A stretch of DNA of 64,000 nucleotides from a virus. Below the pieces are notes generated by a model, which ran no database searches, was not told the origin of the DNA, and saw only the letters and a list, made by a program, of their open reading frames with translations. The translations under genes and the position numbers were made by a program. Positions 28,561 through 38,308 of the stretch are shown here, in pieces. The stretch's first letter is position 1. Each line of letters begins with the position of its first letter. Location of the stretch: the IMG/VR virus record IMGVR_UViG_3300023276_001086, positions 103,833-167,832 of that record; one strand, 5' to 3'.

Positions 28561-30537
28561 TTAGTACGATCCAGGCATCGGAGCCCCACCACCGTAGCGG
28601 TAGGGAGCTCCCGACTGCTGGAGGGCCATGCCTCCGCCAACAGCGAGACCGGCCGCGCCGAGTCCGAGACCACCGGCTATGGCGTGCGGGGCGTACTTTA
28701 TTGGACCAGGAATGCGGCCGGCCAGACCCCTGACCCTACCCAGCATCCCTGGAGCCGCTTCTGTAGCCGCTGCGGGCGCTGCCGCTGCGGGCGCTGCCGC
28801 TGCGGGCGCTGCCGCTGACAGGCCCATACCGGCCCGATCTCCCTCGCGCATGCTTTCCAGCAGCTTATTTCGCTGCTGCATGGCCGAAAGCCGATCATCT
28901 ATTGACGCTGCTGGTGATGCAGCAGCTTGTGGGGTCTGTGCGGCTGGTGCTGTTGCAGGTGCGGGCTGCATCACTGGGTTCGCCCGAGCTTCCGCGGACA
29001 CCATCGCCGGTCGTTGCTGTTGAACAGCCCGAGATGGCGCCATCGGAGGCTGCGTGAGTTGACCTGGACCACGACCGCCAGATGCTAATGGCGGCGGACC
29101 GGCTGCTGCTTGTTGTGCGACAGATGGTGCGGCCCTTGGCGGTCCAGCAGCGAGTTGACCTGGACCCTGACCACCAGACGGTAATGCAGGTGGACCCTTG
29201 ACCGGTAGTGTCGGTGTCATCGAAGCTGCCGGCGCGGGAGACGCCTGCATCAACGTCGGTGGCGGTGGGCCGGCTTGAGCAGGAGCGACGCGAGGTGGGC
29301 CGGCTTGAGCAGGAGCGACGCGAGGTGGACCGGCTTGAGCAGGAACAACGCGCGGCGGGCTAGTTAGGGCATTTGGGGATGCAGGAGCTGCTGGTGCACC
29401 ACCAGCGTTCTTCAGACTACTCTGGGCCATTCGAACGCGCTGTTCTGCTATTTGAACAACTTTGGGCTTTGACCCGTGCTCCTTCAATAGGTTGACCAAG
29501 TCTTTTCGCTTGCCGACCTCGTTAGATAGGGTGCGGGACCCCATCCCCTCGAGCTCCTTGGCGTACCCTTCCAGGCGTTTACCGGCTGGGGTCACTCCCC
29601 TTGGCGTTTCCGCCTTGGGCGGAGTTGGCTTTGGCGCTTTCACACCGCCCAATGGTGAGTTTGCGGCACTGACACTTCTAGGAGTCCCTGCACCGGTAGG
29701 CATACCTGTGCTAGCGGGATTTGGGGTATTCACCCTACCGAGTGTTGGGGTGCGCCCCTTGTGCCCAGTACCGAAGGACGCACTACTGTCCATACCGTAC
29801 AGACTCTTAGCTTGTGCTGCGGCGTCATCAGCCGGCATTCCGCCCGAACGGAGCGCGTCGATGAGTTTCTGCTGCTCGGCGCCTACTGGGGGAGCAGCCG
29901 TCGGTGGGGGAGCAGACACGGGTGTAGGCGCCGCGCTGCCCGCAGAGACTACGGGACGTTGAGCAACACCGGCGGTAGGACTGGGCATCCCCCGAGGAGC
30001 GCCTTCAGCAACTGTAAGAGCCCTTGGCGGCTGAGTCATGCCCTGCGGGGCACCGGATACTTGGGTATTTGCCCTCATTCTTGGTGCAGGGGCGGCGGGA
30101 GGTGTGTAGGGCATGCCTTGCGGGGCACCGGATACCTGAGTCTTCGCCCTTACTCTCGGCGCGGGAGTAGGCATCCGCGGTGGGCCAGATACTTGAGTCT
30201 TCGCCGTCAGCCTGGGCTGAACAGGTGGGGCGGCCTTCGCCACACCCTTGACCCCCTTGGCCAACGTAGTCGCGCCCTTGGCCACATCAGCCGCGGTATC
30301 GACCGCCTTGACCCCGCCTTTCGCCACATTTATCGCCGTGGCAAGGACGGCCGTCTTTGTCAGAGACCGCACGGCACCCAGCTTGGAGATACCGCCTCTC
30401 GGCAGCATTATCCGCCGAGCAGCGATCTTCCCCATTTGCTGGGCGCCTTCAGCTCTCAACGCTAACGAGGCGAGCTTCTGGAAGTGCTGCTGGCTCTCTT
30501 CGAGCAGCCAGTCAGCCCTCGTCACGGGCCGTGCCAT
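28561..30537 (-). CDS. Ala/Pro-rich repetitive virion-associated protein
   Basis: 658 aa. The N-terminal tag-like phrase HFQKLASLALRAEG is followed by a basic stretch. Most of the protein is low-complexity (Ala, Pro, Gly, Gln) with short repeats: GPPRVAPAQA three times, TQVSGAPQGM-type units three times, an AAAPA tract. The C-terminus (AIAGGLGLGAAGLAVGGGMA) is a glycine zipper of membrane-spanning type. It is the last gene of the structural operon. Composition and tag suggest an internal or ejected virion protein; no enzymatic motif. Confidence 0.6.
   Translation of the reverse strand: MARPVTRADWLLEESQQHFQKLASLALRAEGAQQMGKIAARRIMLPRGGISKLGAVRSLTKTAVLATAINVAKGGVKAVDTAADVAKGATTLAKGVKGVAKAAPPVQPRLTAKTQVSGPPRMPTPAPRVRAKTQVSGAPQGMPYTPPAAPAPRMRANTQVSGAPQGMTQPPRALTVAEGAPRGMPSPTAGVAQRPVVSAGSAAPTPVSAPPPTAAPPVGAEQQKLIDALRSGGMPADDAAAQAKSLYGMDSSASFGTGHKGRTPTLGRVNTPNPASTGMPTGAGTPRSVSAANSPLGGVKAPKPTPPKAETPRGVTPAGKRLEGYAKELEGMGSRTLSNEVGKRKDLVNLLKEHGSKPKVVQIAEQRVRMAQSSLKNAGGAPAAPASPNALTSPPRVVPAQAGPPRVAPAQAGPPRVAPAQAGPPPPTLMQASPAPAASMTPTLPVKGPPALPSGGQGPGQLAAGPPRAAPSVAQQAAAGPPPLASGGRGPGQLTQPPMAPSRAVQQQRPAMVSAEARANPVMQPAPATAPAAQTPQAAASPAASIDDRLSAMQQRNKLLESMREGDRAGMGLSAAAPAAAAPAAAAPAAATEAAPGMLGRVRGLAGRIPGPIKYAPHAIAGGLGLGAAGLAVGGGMALQQSGAPYRYGGGAPMPGSY
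28766..28816. repeat. 15-bp tandem repeat, 3.4 copies
   Basis: GCCGCTGCGGGCGCT repeated perfectly three times plus six bases, encoding A-A-A-P-A units in the 28561-30537 protein. Confidence 0.9.
29264..29353. repeat. 30-bp tandem repeat, 3 copies
   Basis: Three consecutive 30-bp units (first two identical, third with several changes) encoding G-P-P-R-V-A-P-A-Q-A or close variants. Confidence 0.9.
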
Positions 30538-30545
30538 CAGGCCTC

Positions 30546-31274
30546 CTACGCAGCTTCGGCGATGCCACTCACGGCGCTGACGAGACCGCTGACTAGAGCG
30601 ATGCCGCCAACGTTGACTGGGACAACTCGCTCGAACTGGAGACCACAGGACTCCTGAACGATGGTGCCCTGCGCATCCGTGTTGAATGAATGATTCGGGA
30701 TGACACAGGCCTCGAGGTACACAGCACCCATGGTGTCGAGGTTCGAGTTGCGCATGTACACCATCATCCCGATCGGCTGGTTGAACAAATCCGACGCGAG
30801 GTTGATGTACAGGTTCTCGTACCCTGGCGGGATGATCACGTCATGCGGGTTGGCCATGTTGGCCGCACCTTGGTTCGGGAACACCCAAGGTACCTGAACA
30901 TCGCCGACCACATCCTGGTAGTAGGCGTAGAGCACGCGCAGGAGACTCGCCCCGTCGTAGTAGACTCTCGACAGAGAGATCGTGCCTGTGGACCGACCGC
31001 CAATCCAGTAGCTCCGCTCAGAGCCGAGCTCCCAAACACGCATGAACTGCTTGTTTTGTTGGAGATTGACATTCTGGGTGATACCCAAGGGGTACACGAT
31101 GTCCGACTCGCCGGATGAGCTCGCTGCCGACGCACCAACACTAGCAGCAAGTTGGCTGAGCCGTGGAGGCCCCGCCGCCAGCATCGTCAACCCACCCGCC
31201 ATGAACCGTCCGTCCACGAGACCTTTTTGGACGTAATGCTGCATGGGGTTCCAGCCTTCGAAAGGTCCTGCCAT
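30546..31274 (-). CDS. putative tail tube protein
   Basis: 242 aa. After a flexible first 60 residues, YPLGITQNVNLQQNKQFMRV, then G-S-E-R-S-Y-W-I-G-G-R-S-T-G-T-I-S-L-S-R-V and L-L-R-V-L-Y give a beta-barrel with a conserved G-x-x-S-x-S-R-V hairpin. That is typical of contractile-tail tube subunits. Downstream of the sheath, as in many myophages; one gene separates them. The identity rests on context and fold-like pattern, not on a strong motif. Confidence 0.55.
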   Translation of the reverse strand: MAGPFEGWNPMQHYVQKGLVDGRFMAGGLTMLAAGPPRLSQLAASVGASAASSSGESDIVYPLGITQNVNLQQNKQFMRVWELGSERSYWIGGRSTGTISLSRVYYDGASLLRVLYAYYQDVVGDVQVPWVFPNQGAANMANPHDVIIPPGYENLYINLASDLFNQPIGMMVYMRNSNLDTMGAVYLEACVIPNHSFNTDAQGTIVQESCGLQFERVVPVNVGGIALVSGLVSAVSGIAEAA

Positions 31275-31303
31275 CTTACGGCCTCCTACCTTGTTGTATC
31301 ATA

Positions 31304-31912
31304 TCACGTGACTCTTCTGAATTTGGACTTGAGCCTGACTTGCCCAAGACCGGTTCGAGCCTTTCGATCCAGTGGCGCCAACAACACCCCACCCCTGCTC
31401 TGTAACGTATTCAAGTCTCTTTTGCTCATTGCTTCGCCGTAAGACGTGGTGATGAGCTTGCGCAGAGACTTGTCCCTACCAACCGGCGGCACATAAAGTG
31501 AACCGCCAGGGATAGGTTGTTTGATGGCAAAGATCGGGGTACCGGGTGCGTTAGTCTGCACAATCTTCTTGGCCATCCGGGTGTTCACCCTTGTGCCCAT
31601 CATCGAACTGAAGGAGTCCCACAACTTACCCGCCGCCGGTTTGGTGGCCAGTTGTAGACCAAGTTGAACGAGCGGGTGGATACCCGCCTTGGAGGCCCCG
31701 AGAGTAGCAACACCGGCCAAACGGGAGCCTACAAGGCGTTTGCGGTTATCCGTAGCAAGCCGAACAGCTGTCTGCTTCCAGTCGTTCTTTGACATTTGCT
31801 TGTTCGCGTTAGCGTTGAGCGGGATGCCGACCCCCGAATAGAGCATCCCACCTGCTTGCCGTCTGGCAGCAATTTTCTGAAGCTCATCGGAGAATGCGGC
31901 AAGGTCGATCAA
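31304..31912 (-). CDS. virion-associated protein with DELxKIA N-terminal tag
   Basis: 202 aa. Begins M-I-D-L-A-A-F-S-D-E-L-Q-K-I-A-A, the tag found almost verbatim on the 35955 and 36851 proteins. The remainder is basic, with weak hydrophobic patches (LAGVATLGASKAGI). It lies between sheath and tube, yet the tag links it to the putative ejection proteins. Function unknown. Confidence 0.6.
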   Translation of the reverse strand: MIDLAAFSDELQKIAARRQAGGMLYSGVGIPLNANANKQMSKNDWKQTAVRLATDNRKRLVGSRLAGVATLGASKAGIHPLVQLGLQLATKPAAGKLWDSFSSMMGTRVNTRMAKKIVQTNAPGTPIFAIKQPIPGGSLYVPPVGRDKSLRKLITTSYGEAMSKRDLNTLQSRGGVLLAPLDRKARTGLGQVRLKSKFRRVT

Positions 31913-31921
31913 GGAGCCCCC

Positions 31922-34900
31922 CTACACCAGGAGGGTGATTTGGATGTAGTTGGCCGGATAAAGCACCGTGATCGAAACATCCGCCAGTACCGTATCCGGC
32001 TGATCCTCGTCCTGGAGCAGGTTGCTCATCTGAGCTCCAGCAACTACCTGACCCTCTTCGACCAGCCAACGACTGAGCCCCTCAACAACCGTGGACAAGG
32101 TGTCCAAGAAACTCTGGGAGATGTTGTAAGAGCCGATGTACTGACGCAGGCTCGTTCGATAGAACTTCGCGCAATAGTCAACGGCTTTGACGATCGACTG
32201 CTCTCGTTCCGCAATAGTACTCATCTTGGTGGTGACCTGCATGCGCGACGTCAGGGCTGCCCCGTCCGTCTCCTGCACGATGAGATCAGCGCCGCCGGCC
32301 GCCATCTGGTTGAGCTGCGAAGAACCGTACCGATCATTGGTACCGGTGACGGCCGTGAAGACCGCAATGGGCCTGTTGGTCATCGGCAGCGCTGGGTTGA
32401 GCCCGGCTACCTGGCCAGCTTTGGCGGCTCCCATGAAGAAACCAGGGATGGCCTGGGTGATACCACCGATTGTGGCGTACAGCTGGTCGAGCTGCATCAT
32501 CCACATCCTCCGGTCAGCGAAACTCTGACCGCGACCGTAGACGGTCTCAACCTCTTCGGTTGTGGTGGTAATCGCCGCACCACGTACGCTCACCGAGAAG
32601 CTGTCGGAGACTACCGTCGGGAAAGTAGCAAGTTCTTCATAGAAAGCATCATCGTTCTGCCCAGGCGAGAATACCTTGTTGATGGTGACCTTCGTACCAT
32701 CGACCAGGGGCCCGACGATGTTCCAGACGTAGGAGTCATCGCTGATGTCGAGGAACACCCCGTCATCGGCATCGAAGGTGGCGGGATCAAGCCCAGCCGC
32801 CAGAAGCTGCGCGGACAGCGTGGGGATCTTGGTGTCGAACTCTGAGCCCGCAACAGACGTGTCCCCATCATTGCCCGACACCATGATGGTGTCCATCTTC
32901 CTTGTCGGCGTGCCGAGGTGGAAGATACCGATACGCTCGGCCTTCTGGTTGGGCGAGCTCATCGTGTTGACGTGCGTTTGGAGGATGGTGGCTACATCAA
33001 GGTCCGATGTCATCGTGGCGCAGGCGTAGACCTCTTTGGCCTTCAGGTAATCGAGGGCCGACTGGAAGGCCACCAACGTCCCATAGGGCTTGTCGGCGGT
33101 GATTGCGTGAACACCAAGACCAAAGACTCGAATACCAGGAGCGTTCGACATAGCGACGAACAATCCGTAAGACAAGGGGTTGTCCTGCGTGATTGGGCCG
33201 AGAGCGCTCTCGAGGTCATCAACGTTGTCGAAGGACAAGAGCGCTTGGTCTGTCGCCTGCGAAGTCACGTCGAGACGAAGCGCGTTGTACATCAGGTAGA
33301 TTGAGACTGCGGCCGTACCAACCGGTGCCCCGACAGTGTCGCGCAAGAAGTCTTGCTTGATGTGAACGTCACCGTTGGTGTCGATGATGAGATCGGGTGT
33401 CGGCACCGTATTGCCGTACTGGGCCGACGGTACCGTCTCGAGGTTCTTGGCGACGATGTACCACGCCGTCTTGCGCAGAGTCAGAAGCTGCTCGGTATCG
33501 ACCTTGACCCGTCCGGTGGTTCCGCCAGAATGCACCTCGGTGATCATGCCGAGATAGGTGCCGTCTCCGTAGATGTAATCACCCACTCGAGCGAGGAAGG
33601 GGGCACCGAAGTAGGTGCCAGCCGTGAGGTCGAGCAGGGCGGTACCCAGCGCCGTCGACAGTGCGTCGATTTCGATCTTCGACTCCGCACCAGACGTGCC
33701 CGCTTCGAGATAGAGGTCAGTACTCACCAGAGTGGCAAAGGGACTCGGGTCGGTGATGAGCGCATTGATCTGGTCCCATACGGCATCCCGGGGACCGAGA
33801 GCGGCAGGCTGGTGTACCTGATTGTAGGGCATGCTGGCGTCGGTGAAGACTTCGTTGTTGTCCGTCCCACCGGTAGCCGTAACCACAATCTTGTTGTCGG
33901 CAGTCGCTGCCGCGGCTGCGGCCGGGTCACCACCGTACACCAAACCGATGTAGTGGAGGGCCGAAGTCCACGGATTCCCGTTGACGTCCGAATCGAACGC
34001 GATATCAATCCCGAACGCTGCCTGCGATGCCACGTTCACCGAAGCGAGGACAGCCGCGAAGTCAGTACCGGCTAGGACGAGTACTGCGCTGACACCGTTG
34101 ACCTCCACTGTGAGCTCGGAGGCGTGCGCGGCGGCATAGTTGAAGGTTGCCCCATCGTTGCTGACGACTGGATCACCAACGAAGGTGACGGTCTGCTTGC
34201 CACCGCCGTTGAGCTGAAGGATGAGCGTCTTGCCGTGGATATCGAGAGTATCCGTAGTCGAGAAATCAACGTTACCGTTGCTGGTGACGTTTGCGGGTCC
34301 AGGGGACGCGAGCAAATCGGCCGCCCCACCGGCCGCGTTCAGCAGATCGATGTATGGCGTGGTTTGATCCCCATCCCCATCGTCGAGCGGAGTGACGCCG
34401 TAAGTCGACGGACCGGAGTAGTAGCTGTCCCGGCGCAGGAACGACTCGGAGTCGAGAATCTCTCGAGTCTCAGTGCCGAGGTCGAGGAACGCCCGGATGG
34501 TCGTCTCTTGGATGTCGAGCTCCGTGAGGTTGCCTCTCGGATCCGGGAAAGCCGACTGCTGGAGGTAGACCCCGTCTTGGATGTAGGAACCCAGACCGTA
34601 GTAGGTCCAGCCGGGGGTCCAGCCGGGGCCAACAACCGGGTTGGCGAGCAGGGTGCCGCCAGTGATCTGGATGCTCTGAAGTGCTCCGGACCCCGTTGTG
34701 CGTAGCTCGAGGTAGTTGACCGACCCATCGTTGTACACGTAGGCCGCGAAGCCCGACGGTGCAGGAGTGGCTCCGTTGATGGCGATAGCAAGCTGCGCCG
34801 CTGTCAACGTCACTATTGTAGTCGGCATCGTGAACGTCTGTTCGACGCCCCCACCGACCCGCAACGTGAGAGTCGTAGCCGACACGCCAGACGTGTAGCT

Positions 34901-35110
34901 AGACTCGTCATTCGGTGCGGTGACCACAACAGGCCCACTCACAAGGATGTCACTGTTGAGAGTGCCATCGTCGTCCTCGAGCTCATGGATCTCGTAGCAA
35001 GCACCGATGACGCAAGGGACCAGCGAAGGGACAACCACGACCGGAGCCGCAGCGGAATATTCCTGGATGACCTTGACCCCGGGCTGCGGAAGTTCAGGGA
35101 TTGCGCTCAT
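31922..35110 (-). CDS. tail sheath protein
   Basis: 1062 aa. Begins PQPGVKVIQEYSAAAPVVV, the P-G-V-x-V sheath opening. The last 220 residues carry the conserved sheath core and C-terminus: YDTTEE-like region (TTTTEEVETVYGRGQSFADR), VQETDGAALTSRMQVTTKMS, FYRTSLRQYIGSYNISQSFL, D-V-S-I-T-V-L-Y-P-A. The roughly 600 residues between are Thr/Gly/Asp-rich beta domains, which make it larger than the usual 400-700 aa. The extra domains probably decorate the tail surface. It polymerises around the tube and contracts to drive injection. Confidence 0.88.
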   Translation of the reverse strand: MSAIPELPQPGVKVIQEYSAAAPVVVVPSLVPCVIGACYEIHELEDDDGTLNSDILVSGPVVVTAPNDESSYTSGVSATTLTLRVGGGVEQTFTMPTTIVTLTAAQLAIAINGATPAPSGFAAYVYNDGSVNYLELRTTGSGALQSIQITGGTLLANPVVGPGWTPGWTYYGLGSYIQDGVYLQQSAFPDPRGNLTELDIQETTIRAFLDLGTETREILDSESFLRRDSYYSGPSTYGVTPLDDGDGDQTTPYIDLLNAAGGAADLLASPGPANVTSNGNVDFSTTDTLDIHGKTLILQLNGGGKQTVTFVGDPVVSNDGATFNYAAAHASELTVEVNGVSAVLVLAGTDFAAVLASVNVASQAAFGIDIAFDSDVNGNPWTSALHYIGLVYGGDPAAAAAATADNKIVVTATGGTDNNEVFTDASMPYNQVHQPAALGPRDAVWDQINALITDPSPFATLVSTDLYLEAGTSGAESKIEIDALSTALGTALLDLTAGTYFGAPFLARVGDYIYGDGTYLGMITEVHSGGTTGRVKVDTEQLLTLRKTAWYIVAKNLETVPSAQYGNTVPTPDLIIDTNGDVHIKQDFLRDTVGAPVGTAAVSIYLMYNALRLDVTSQATDQALLSFDNVDDLESALGPITQDNPLSYGLFVAMSNAPGIRVFGLGVHAITADKPYGTLVAFQSALDYLKAKEVYACATMTSDLDVATILQTHVNTMSSPNQKAERIGIFHLGTPTRKMDTIMVSGNDGDTSVAGSEFDTKIPTLSAQLLAAGLDPATFDADDGVFLDISDDSYVWNIVGPLVDGTKVTINKVFSPGQNDDAFYEELATFPTVVSDSFSVSVRGAAITTTTEEVETVYGRGQSFADRRMWMMQLDQLYATIGGITQAIPGFFMGAAKAGQVAGLNPALPMTNRPIAVFTAVTGTNDRYGSSQLNQMAAGGADLIVQETDGAALTSRMQVTTKMSTIAEREQSIVKAVDYCAKFYRTSLRQYIGSYNISQSFLDTLSTVVEGLSRWLVEEGQVVAGAQMSNLLQDEDQPDTVLADVSITVLYPANYIQITLLV

Positions 35111-35125
35111 TGTTCATACCCCTCG

Positions 35126-35962
35126 TCAGGTTTTCACGATGACTTCGGCCGGATCGCCCTTTTGGCTACTGAGGACCTCGGTCACTTGGGCCGGACGTCC
35201 TCTAATAGAAGGCGGCCGGACATTGCCCTTTATGTTTTGAAATTCTACAGGATTGCCATCTACTTGCGAAACCCCAGTTCCCCAACCTTCTGACATTCTT
35301 ATGTTCGTCGGTTTGTACGCGTCGCCAACAGCTGCTGTAAGACGAGTCTCAACGGCTTGAAGTACCGGGACGTCTTCTTCGAGCACCTTTGCGCCCCAAC
35401 TGAACTGGAACGGGGTGACTGCGGGAACATTGATCGTTTCCTCTTTCGCAGCACCCTGTACAAGCGATCCCGGTGGAGAAGGGGCGAACACCTGACACCG
35501 TTGACCGATGTCGTGGAACCCGAGCTTGAGTAGTACCCGCCGGAGCAGCCACACATGAGAAGCCACCAACCAGGCGATATCTTCAGCCTCAGACGGTACG
35601 CGTGCGAGGCAGTTGAATGTGAGGTTGCCCGACATCATATCGACGTGTGTACGCTCGCCAGTCCTGACATCCTCGTGGAGAAGCTGATCCATACCCAACC
35701 CACTCCAACCAACGGCTGAGCGGACAAGGGCGATCACAGGTCGCTTCATCACCACGGCCTCTTCGACAGGCACATCCCGGGTAATGATGATCTCGGTCTT
35801 CTCCTCGTCGTCTTCCCAGTGCCAGTATCCTTCGGGTGCGGCCTTGAAGAGCTCACGCAAAAACAGCAGAGTCAACCGCTGAAGATGGCGGAGCGGGCTG
35901 GTAGACCAGCTACTCAAGGCGCCAGGGCTCAGTGGCGCTGAGGGAATGACTTCGTCAGACAT
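35126..35962 (-). CDS. putative tail terminator/neck protein
   Basis: 278 aa. N-terminal helix (PLRHLQRLTLLFLRELFKAA), then strand-rich core (ERTHVDMMSGNLTFNCLARV, WLVASHVWLLRRVLLKLGFH). Position directly upstream of the sheath in transcription order fits a tail-completion or terminator role. A helix followed by RPVIALVRSAVGWSGLGMD and a middle beta-sheet supports a small alpha/beta connector fold. Tentative. Confidence 0.45.
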   Translation of the reverse strand: MSDEVIPSAPLSPGALSSWSTSPLRHLQRLTLLFLRELFKAAPEGYWHWEDDEEKTEIIITRDVPVEEAVVMKRPVIALVRSAVGWSGLGMDQLLHEDVRTGERTHVDMMSGNLTFNCLARVPSEAEDIAWLVASHVWLLRRVLLKLGFHDIGQRCQVFAPSPPGSLVQGAAKEETINVPAVTPFQFSWGAKVLEEDVPVLQAVETRLTAAVGDAYKPTNIRMSEGWGTGVSQVDGNPVEFQNIKGNVRPPSIRGRPAQVTEVLSSQKGDPAEVIVKT

Positions 35963-36854
35963 CCCGTTGACCCTTCGTTACCCCACGCTGGTACGCATCC
36001 TCAAGGCTGCGCTTCTTCTCTTTGTCGAGCTGCCTCTTGTAACCGATCACCGACGCCCCACCGACCATGGGCAACGCGATCGATGCTATTTGGCGGACTT
36101 TGCTACCGGGAGAACCGCGGAACTTCTTCAGACCGTGGCGTACCACTTCGGAGGCGCCGTAGCCGATACCTGTCCCACCAGCGACCAGGGCAGTGTTGCC
36201 GAGGAACTGCTTGATCTTCTCCTTGTTCATCCGCCGGTTCTTATCCTCGGAGGTCTTTGGGAACCCCCGCACCATAGGATCATTCTCGTTAGCTTCCACA
36301 TACTCCTTGGCTGCGGCACGAGCTAATTCATGATGCTTACCCTTAGCAACGGCCCCACCAACCGCCCGGCCACCTGTGTACCCCAGAGCCGCACCAACCG
36401 CACTTGAGAGTAACTTACCAGTTTGCCCCATACCGCCACGGCGCGCTAAAGTATAGCCCAATCCTGCGCCACTCGAGACCCCAGTGATCCCACCAGCAAA
36501 CCGTGCGTGATCCACCCCAGCATCCTGGGCTGCGTTCTTTTGGAGCCTCTTCTTGCGGTATTGCACTGCCGCCGCCATCACTCCCCCGCTTACAAGCGCA
36601 GCTCCTACCGCGGGAGCGACATACCCAGGTGCCCGCAAGTACCGAAGCGTGACACTCTTCTCGCCGGCCTTCACGGCTCGATTTATCTTTCGGCTGTGCC
36701 TGATCGCCTCACCAATACGCATTCCAGTAGGCGCTGCGGCGCCAGAACCGACAGCGGCACCACCAATGACGGCGGCTTTCTCTCCCGTTGAGAGATCCCG
36801 CCCTTTCTCAGCGATCTTGACGAGCTCGTCACTGAATGCGCTGAAGTCGATCAT
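35955..36854 (-). CDS. tagged glycine-zipper virion protein
   Basis: 299 aa. Starts M-I-D-F-S-A-F-S-D-E-L-V-K-I-A-E. Several glycine-zipper segments follow: AAVIGGAAVGSGAAAPTG, APAVGAALVSGGVMAAAV, FAGGITGVSSGAGLGYTLA, SSAVGAALGYTGGRAVGG. Basic soluble linkers separate them. It looks like a protein that inserts into or crosses the host membrane at infection, but this is inferred from composition. The gene overlaps its neighbour by 4 bp. Confidence 0.6.
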   Translation of the reverse strand: MIDFSAFSDELVKIAEKGRDLSTGEKAAVIGGAAVGSGAAAPTGMRIGEAIRHSRKINRAVKAGEKSVTLRYLRAPGYVAPAVGAALVSGGVMAAAVQYRKKRLQKNAAQDAGVDHARFAGGITGVSSGAGLGYTLARRGGMGQTGKLLSSAVGAALGYTGGRAVGGAVAKGKHHELARAAAKEYVEANENDPMVRGFPKTSEDKNRRMNKEKIKQFLGNTALVAGGTGIGYGASEVVRHGLKKFRGSPGSKVRQIASIALPMVGGASVIGYKRQLDKEKKRSLEDAYQRGVTKGQRDV

Positions 36855-37423
36855 AGATCCCTCAAAAATGCCGGAGTCTCTTCAGGTTTCATGTCCCTAC
36901 CGTAGTTGGCCCTGTAGTAGCGGTTTTCTCGTTCCCACAATGCGTCTCGTACAGGTTTCAGTTCCGCATCTAGCTTCTTGGCGCTCTCAGTCTTCTTTAC
37001 AGCCTTCTCCTTTGCGGCGTCGGCTGTCTCCTTAGCGATGTTGGCCTTTCTCCGCTTGGCGGATTCTTCCATCCGTATCGCTACGTCTTCTTGGTCCGCT
37101 GCTCGCCGCGCTTGGTGCGCCTGATTTGCCTTTGTGCGAGACGCTGCGTCACGAGCCGCCCAGTGACTTCTATCTTTTGCGATACGCGCAGCCCGCGCAC
37201 CACGCTCTTTGAGAACTTGCCCGCCTAAAGCACCACCACCAGCACCAAGAGCCGCACCCCCCAGGCCCCCTATGAGGGCACGTTTCTTCCTACCCTCTTC
37301 GGGACCTGTGAGCCCTCCGATCGCAGCACCCAAACCAGCACCTCCGACACCACCAATGAGCGCCCCTCGGCCGGCGTAAGCAATCTTCTGCATCTCGTCG
37401 GTAAATGCGGAGAAGTCGATCAT
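36851..37423 (-). CDS. tagged glycine-zipper virion protein
   Basis: 190 aa. Starts M-I-D-F-S-A-F-T-D-E-M-Q-K-I-A-Y. Two zipper hairpins (ALIGGVGGAGLGAAIGGL, ALIGGLGGAALGAGGGALGG) of the type in outer-membrane lipoproteins. They are joined to a long basic/Ala-rich helix with heptads (RRAADQEDVAIRMEESAKRR). Probably an ejected or internal head protein. Confidence 0.6.
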   Translation of the reverse strand: MIDFSAFTDEMQKIAYAGRGALIGGVGGAGLGAAIGGLTGPEEGRKKRALIGGLGGAALGAGGGALGGQVLKERGARAARIAKDRSHWAARDAASRTKANQAHQARRAADQEDVAIRMEESAKRRKANIAKETADAAKEKAVKKTESAKKLDAELKPVRDALWERENRYYRANYGRDMKPEETPAFLRDL

Positions 37424-38304
37424 TGGTCGTACCCGTGTCCTTTGTTACTGAGATCCCACCACTCAGCACCATCTGTCGCCTCGAGGTGGTGAGGGTTCGT
37501 GAACTCCCTATTCGGACTCGTCTCGAGCTCCTCGAGGTCCGCAATGTTGATCGGGAGTCTGAACTCTATATCCGACTCGGGGATTCGATGAATCTGAACC
37601 TCTTGGTGCAAGATCGATCGAAGTCTCCTCGTCGCACTGACCGTGGTCACCGACCATCTGATATTTTCCGCCTCAACCAGTATGTCTCTCGGCTTCAGCG
37701 GCGGAAAATAGGGCAACCTCGCCGTAGCGTTCTGCTGTTGGCTCTCGTTGGTTGCGTGTTGCTGCGTAACGGCCGGGGCCGGGTCAATCTGGATAGGTGC
37801 GGCAATGGGGTCGAGGTAACCCCGAACATAAGTGGTGTCGTAACAGGTCAAACAGTTCGAGCGTATCCTCGCACGGCTGACCGGGTCGTAACAATCGGGG
37901 CAGCGCTGTCCGAAGGTCCGGACTGGGAAGACCCAGCAGACCCGACCAATGTGCTCACGGAAGACCAGCGTCTCGAGACGCCGAACTTCTTCAGCTACCA
38001 AGTCGGGCCGAGCTTCACGCCTGGCCGGCTCGGAGTAGACGATGTTGCTGTCTGACTTCCGAGTGACACGGATGCGGTACCAGTACTGCCTTGTGCGGTG
38101 AAAGAGGTTGGTGAGGACGTCACGGAAGAGGTACTTGTCCGAGAATGGATCACTCACCTGGTCGAATGGCCCCATGGCGGACTCGCTCCGCTCCACGATG
38201 AACGTGTAGTCGTGCGGGCTGTCGTAGGTATCCCCGATCTCCCAGAAGATATCCAGGTGATCCACATCGAGGGACTTCACAGAAACGTTCTTGACTTGAA
38301 GCAC
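37420..38304 (-). CDS. putative neck protein with fibronectin-like and zinc-ribbon domains
   Basis: 294 aa. Residues about 1-105 resemble an FnIII sandwich (LDIFWEIGDTYDSPHDYTFI, then YWYRIRVTRKSD). Next, RCPDCYDPVSRARIRSNCLTCYDTTYVRGY is a four-Cys ribbon with the C-Y-x-T-x-Y signature of a family found near tail genes in large phages. The C-terminus is beta-rich (SATRRLRSILHQEVQIHRIP). Position between sheath and connectors supports a neck role. Confidence 0.6.
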   Translation of the reverse strand: MLQVKNVSVKSLDVDHLDIFWEIGDTYDSPHDYTFIVERSESAMGPFDQVSDPFSDKYLFRDVLTNLFHRTRQYWYRIRVTRKSDSNIVYSEPARREARPDLVAEEVRRLETLVFREHIGRVCWVFPVRTFGQRCPDCYDPVSRARIRSNCLTCYDTTYVRGYLDPIAAPIQIDPAPAVTQQHATNESQQQNATARLPYFPPLKPRDILVEAENIRWSVTTVSATRRLRSILHQEVQIHRIPESDIEFRLPINIADLEELETSPNREFTNPHHLEATDGAEWWDLSNKGHGYDQ

Positions 38305-38308
38305 TGAG

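Noticed and set aside
29264-29353. Tandem repeat considered as a mobile element or attachment site
   Set aside because: In-frame protein repeat in a low-complexity gene; no terminal inverted repeats or transposase.
31796-32845. Long plus-strand open frame over the sheath gene
   Set aside because: Antisense of a clear tail-sheath gene, without ribosome site or recognisable domain; open only because of codon bias.
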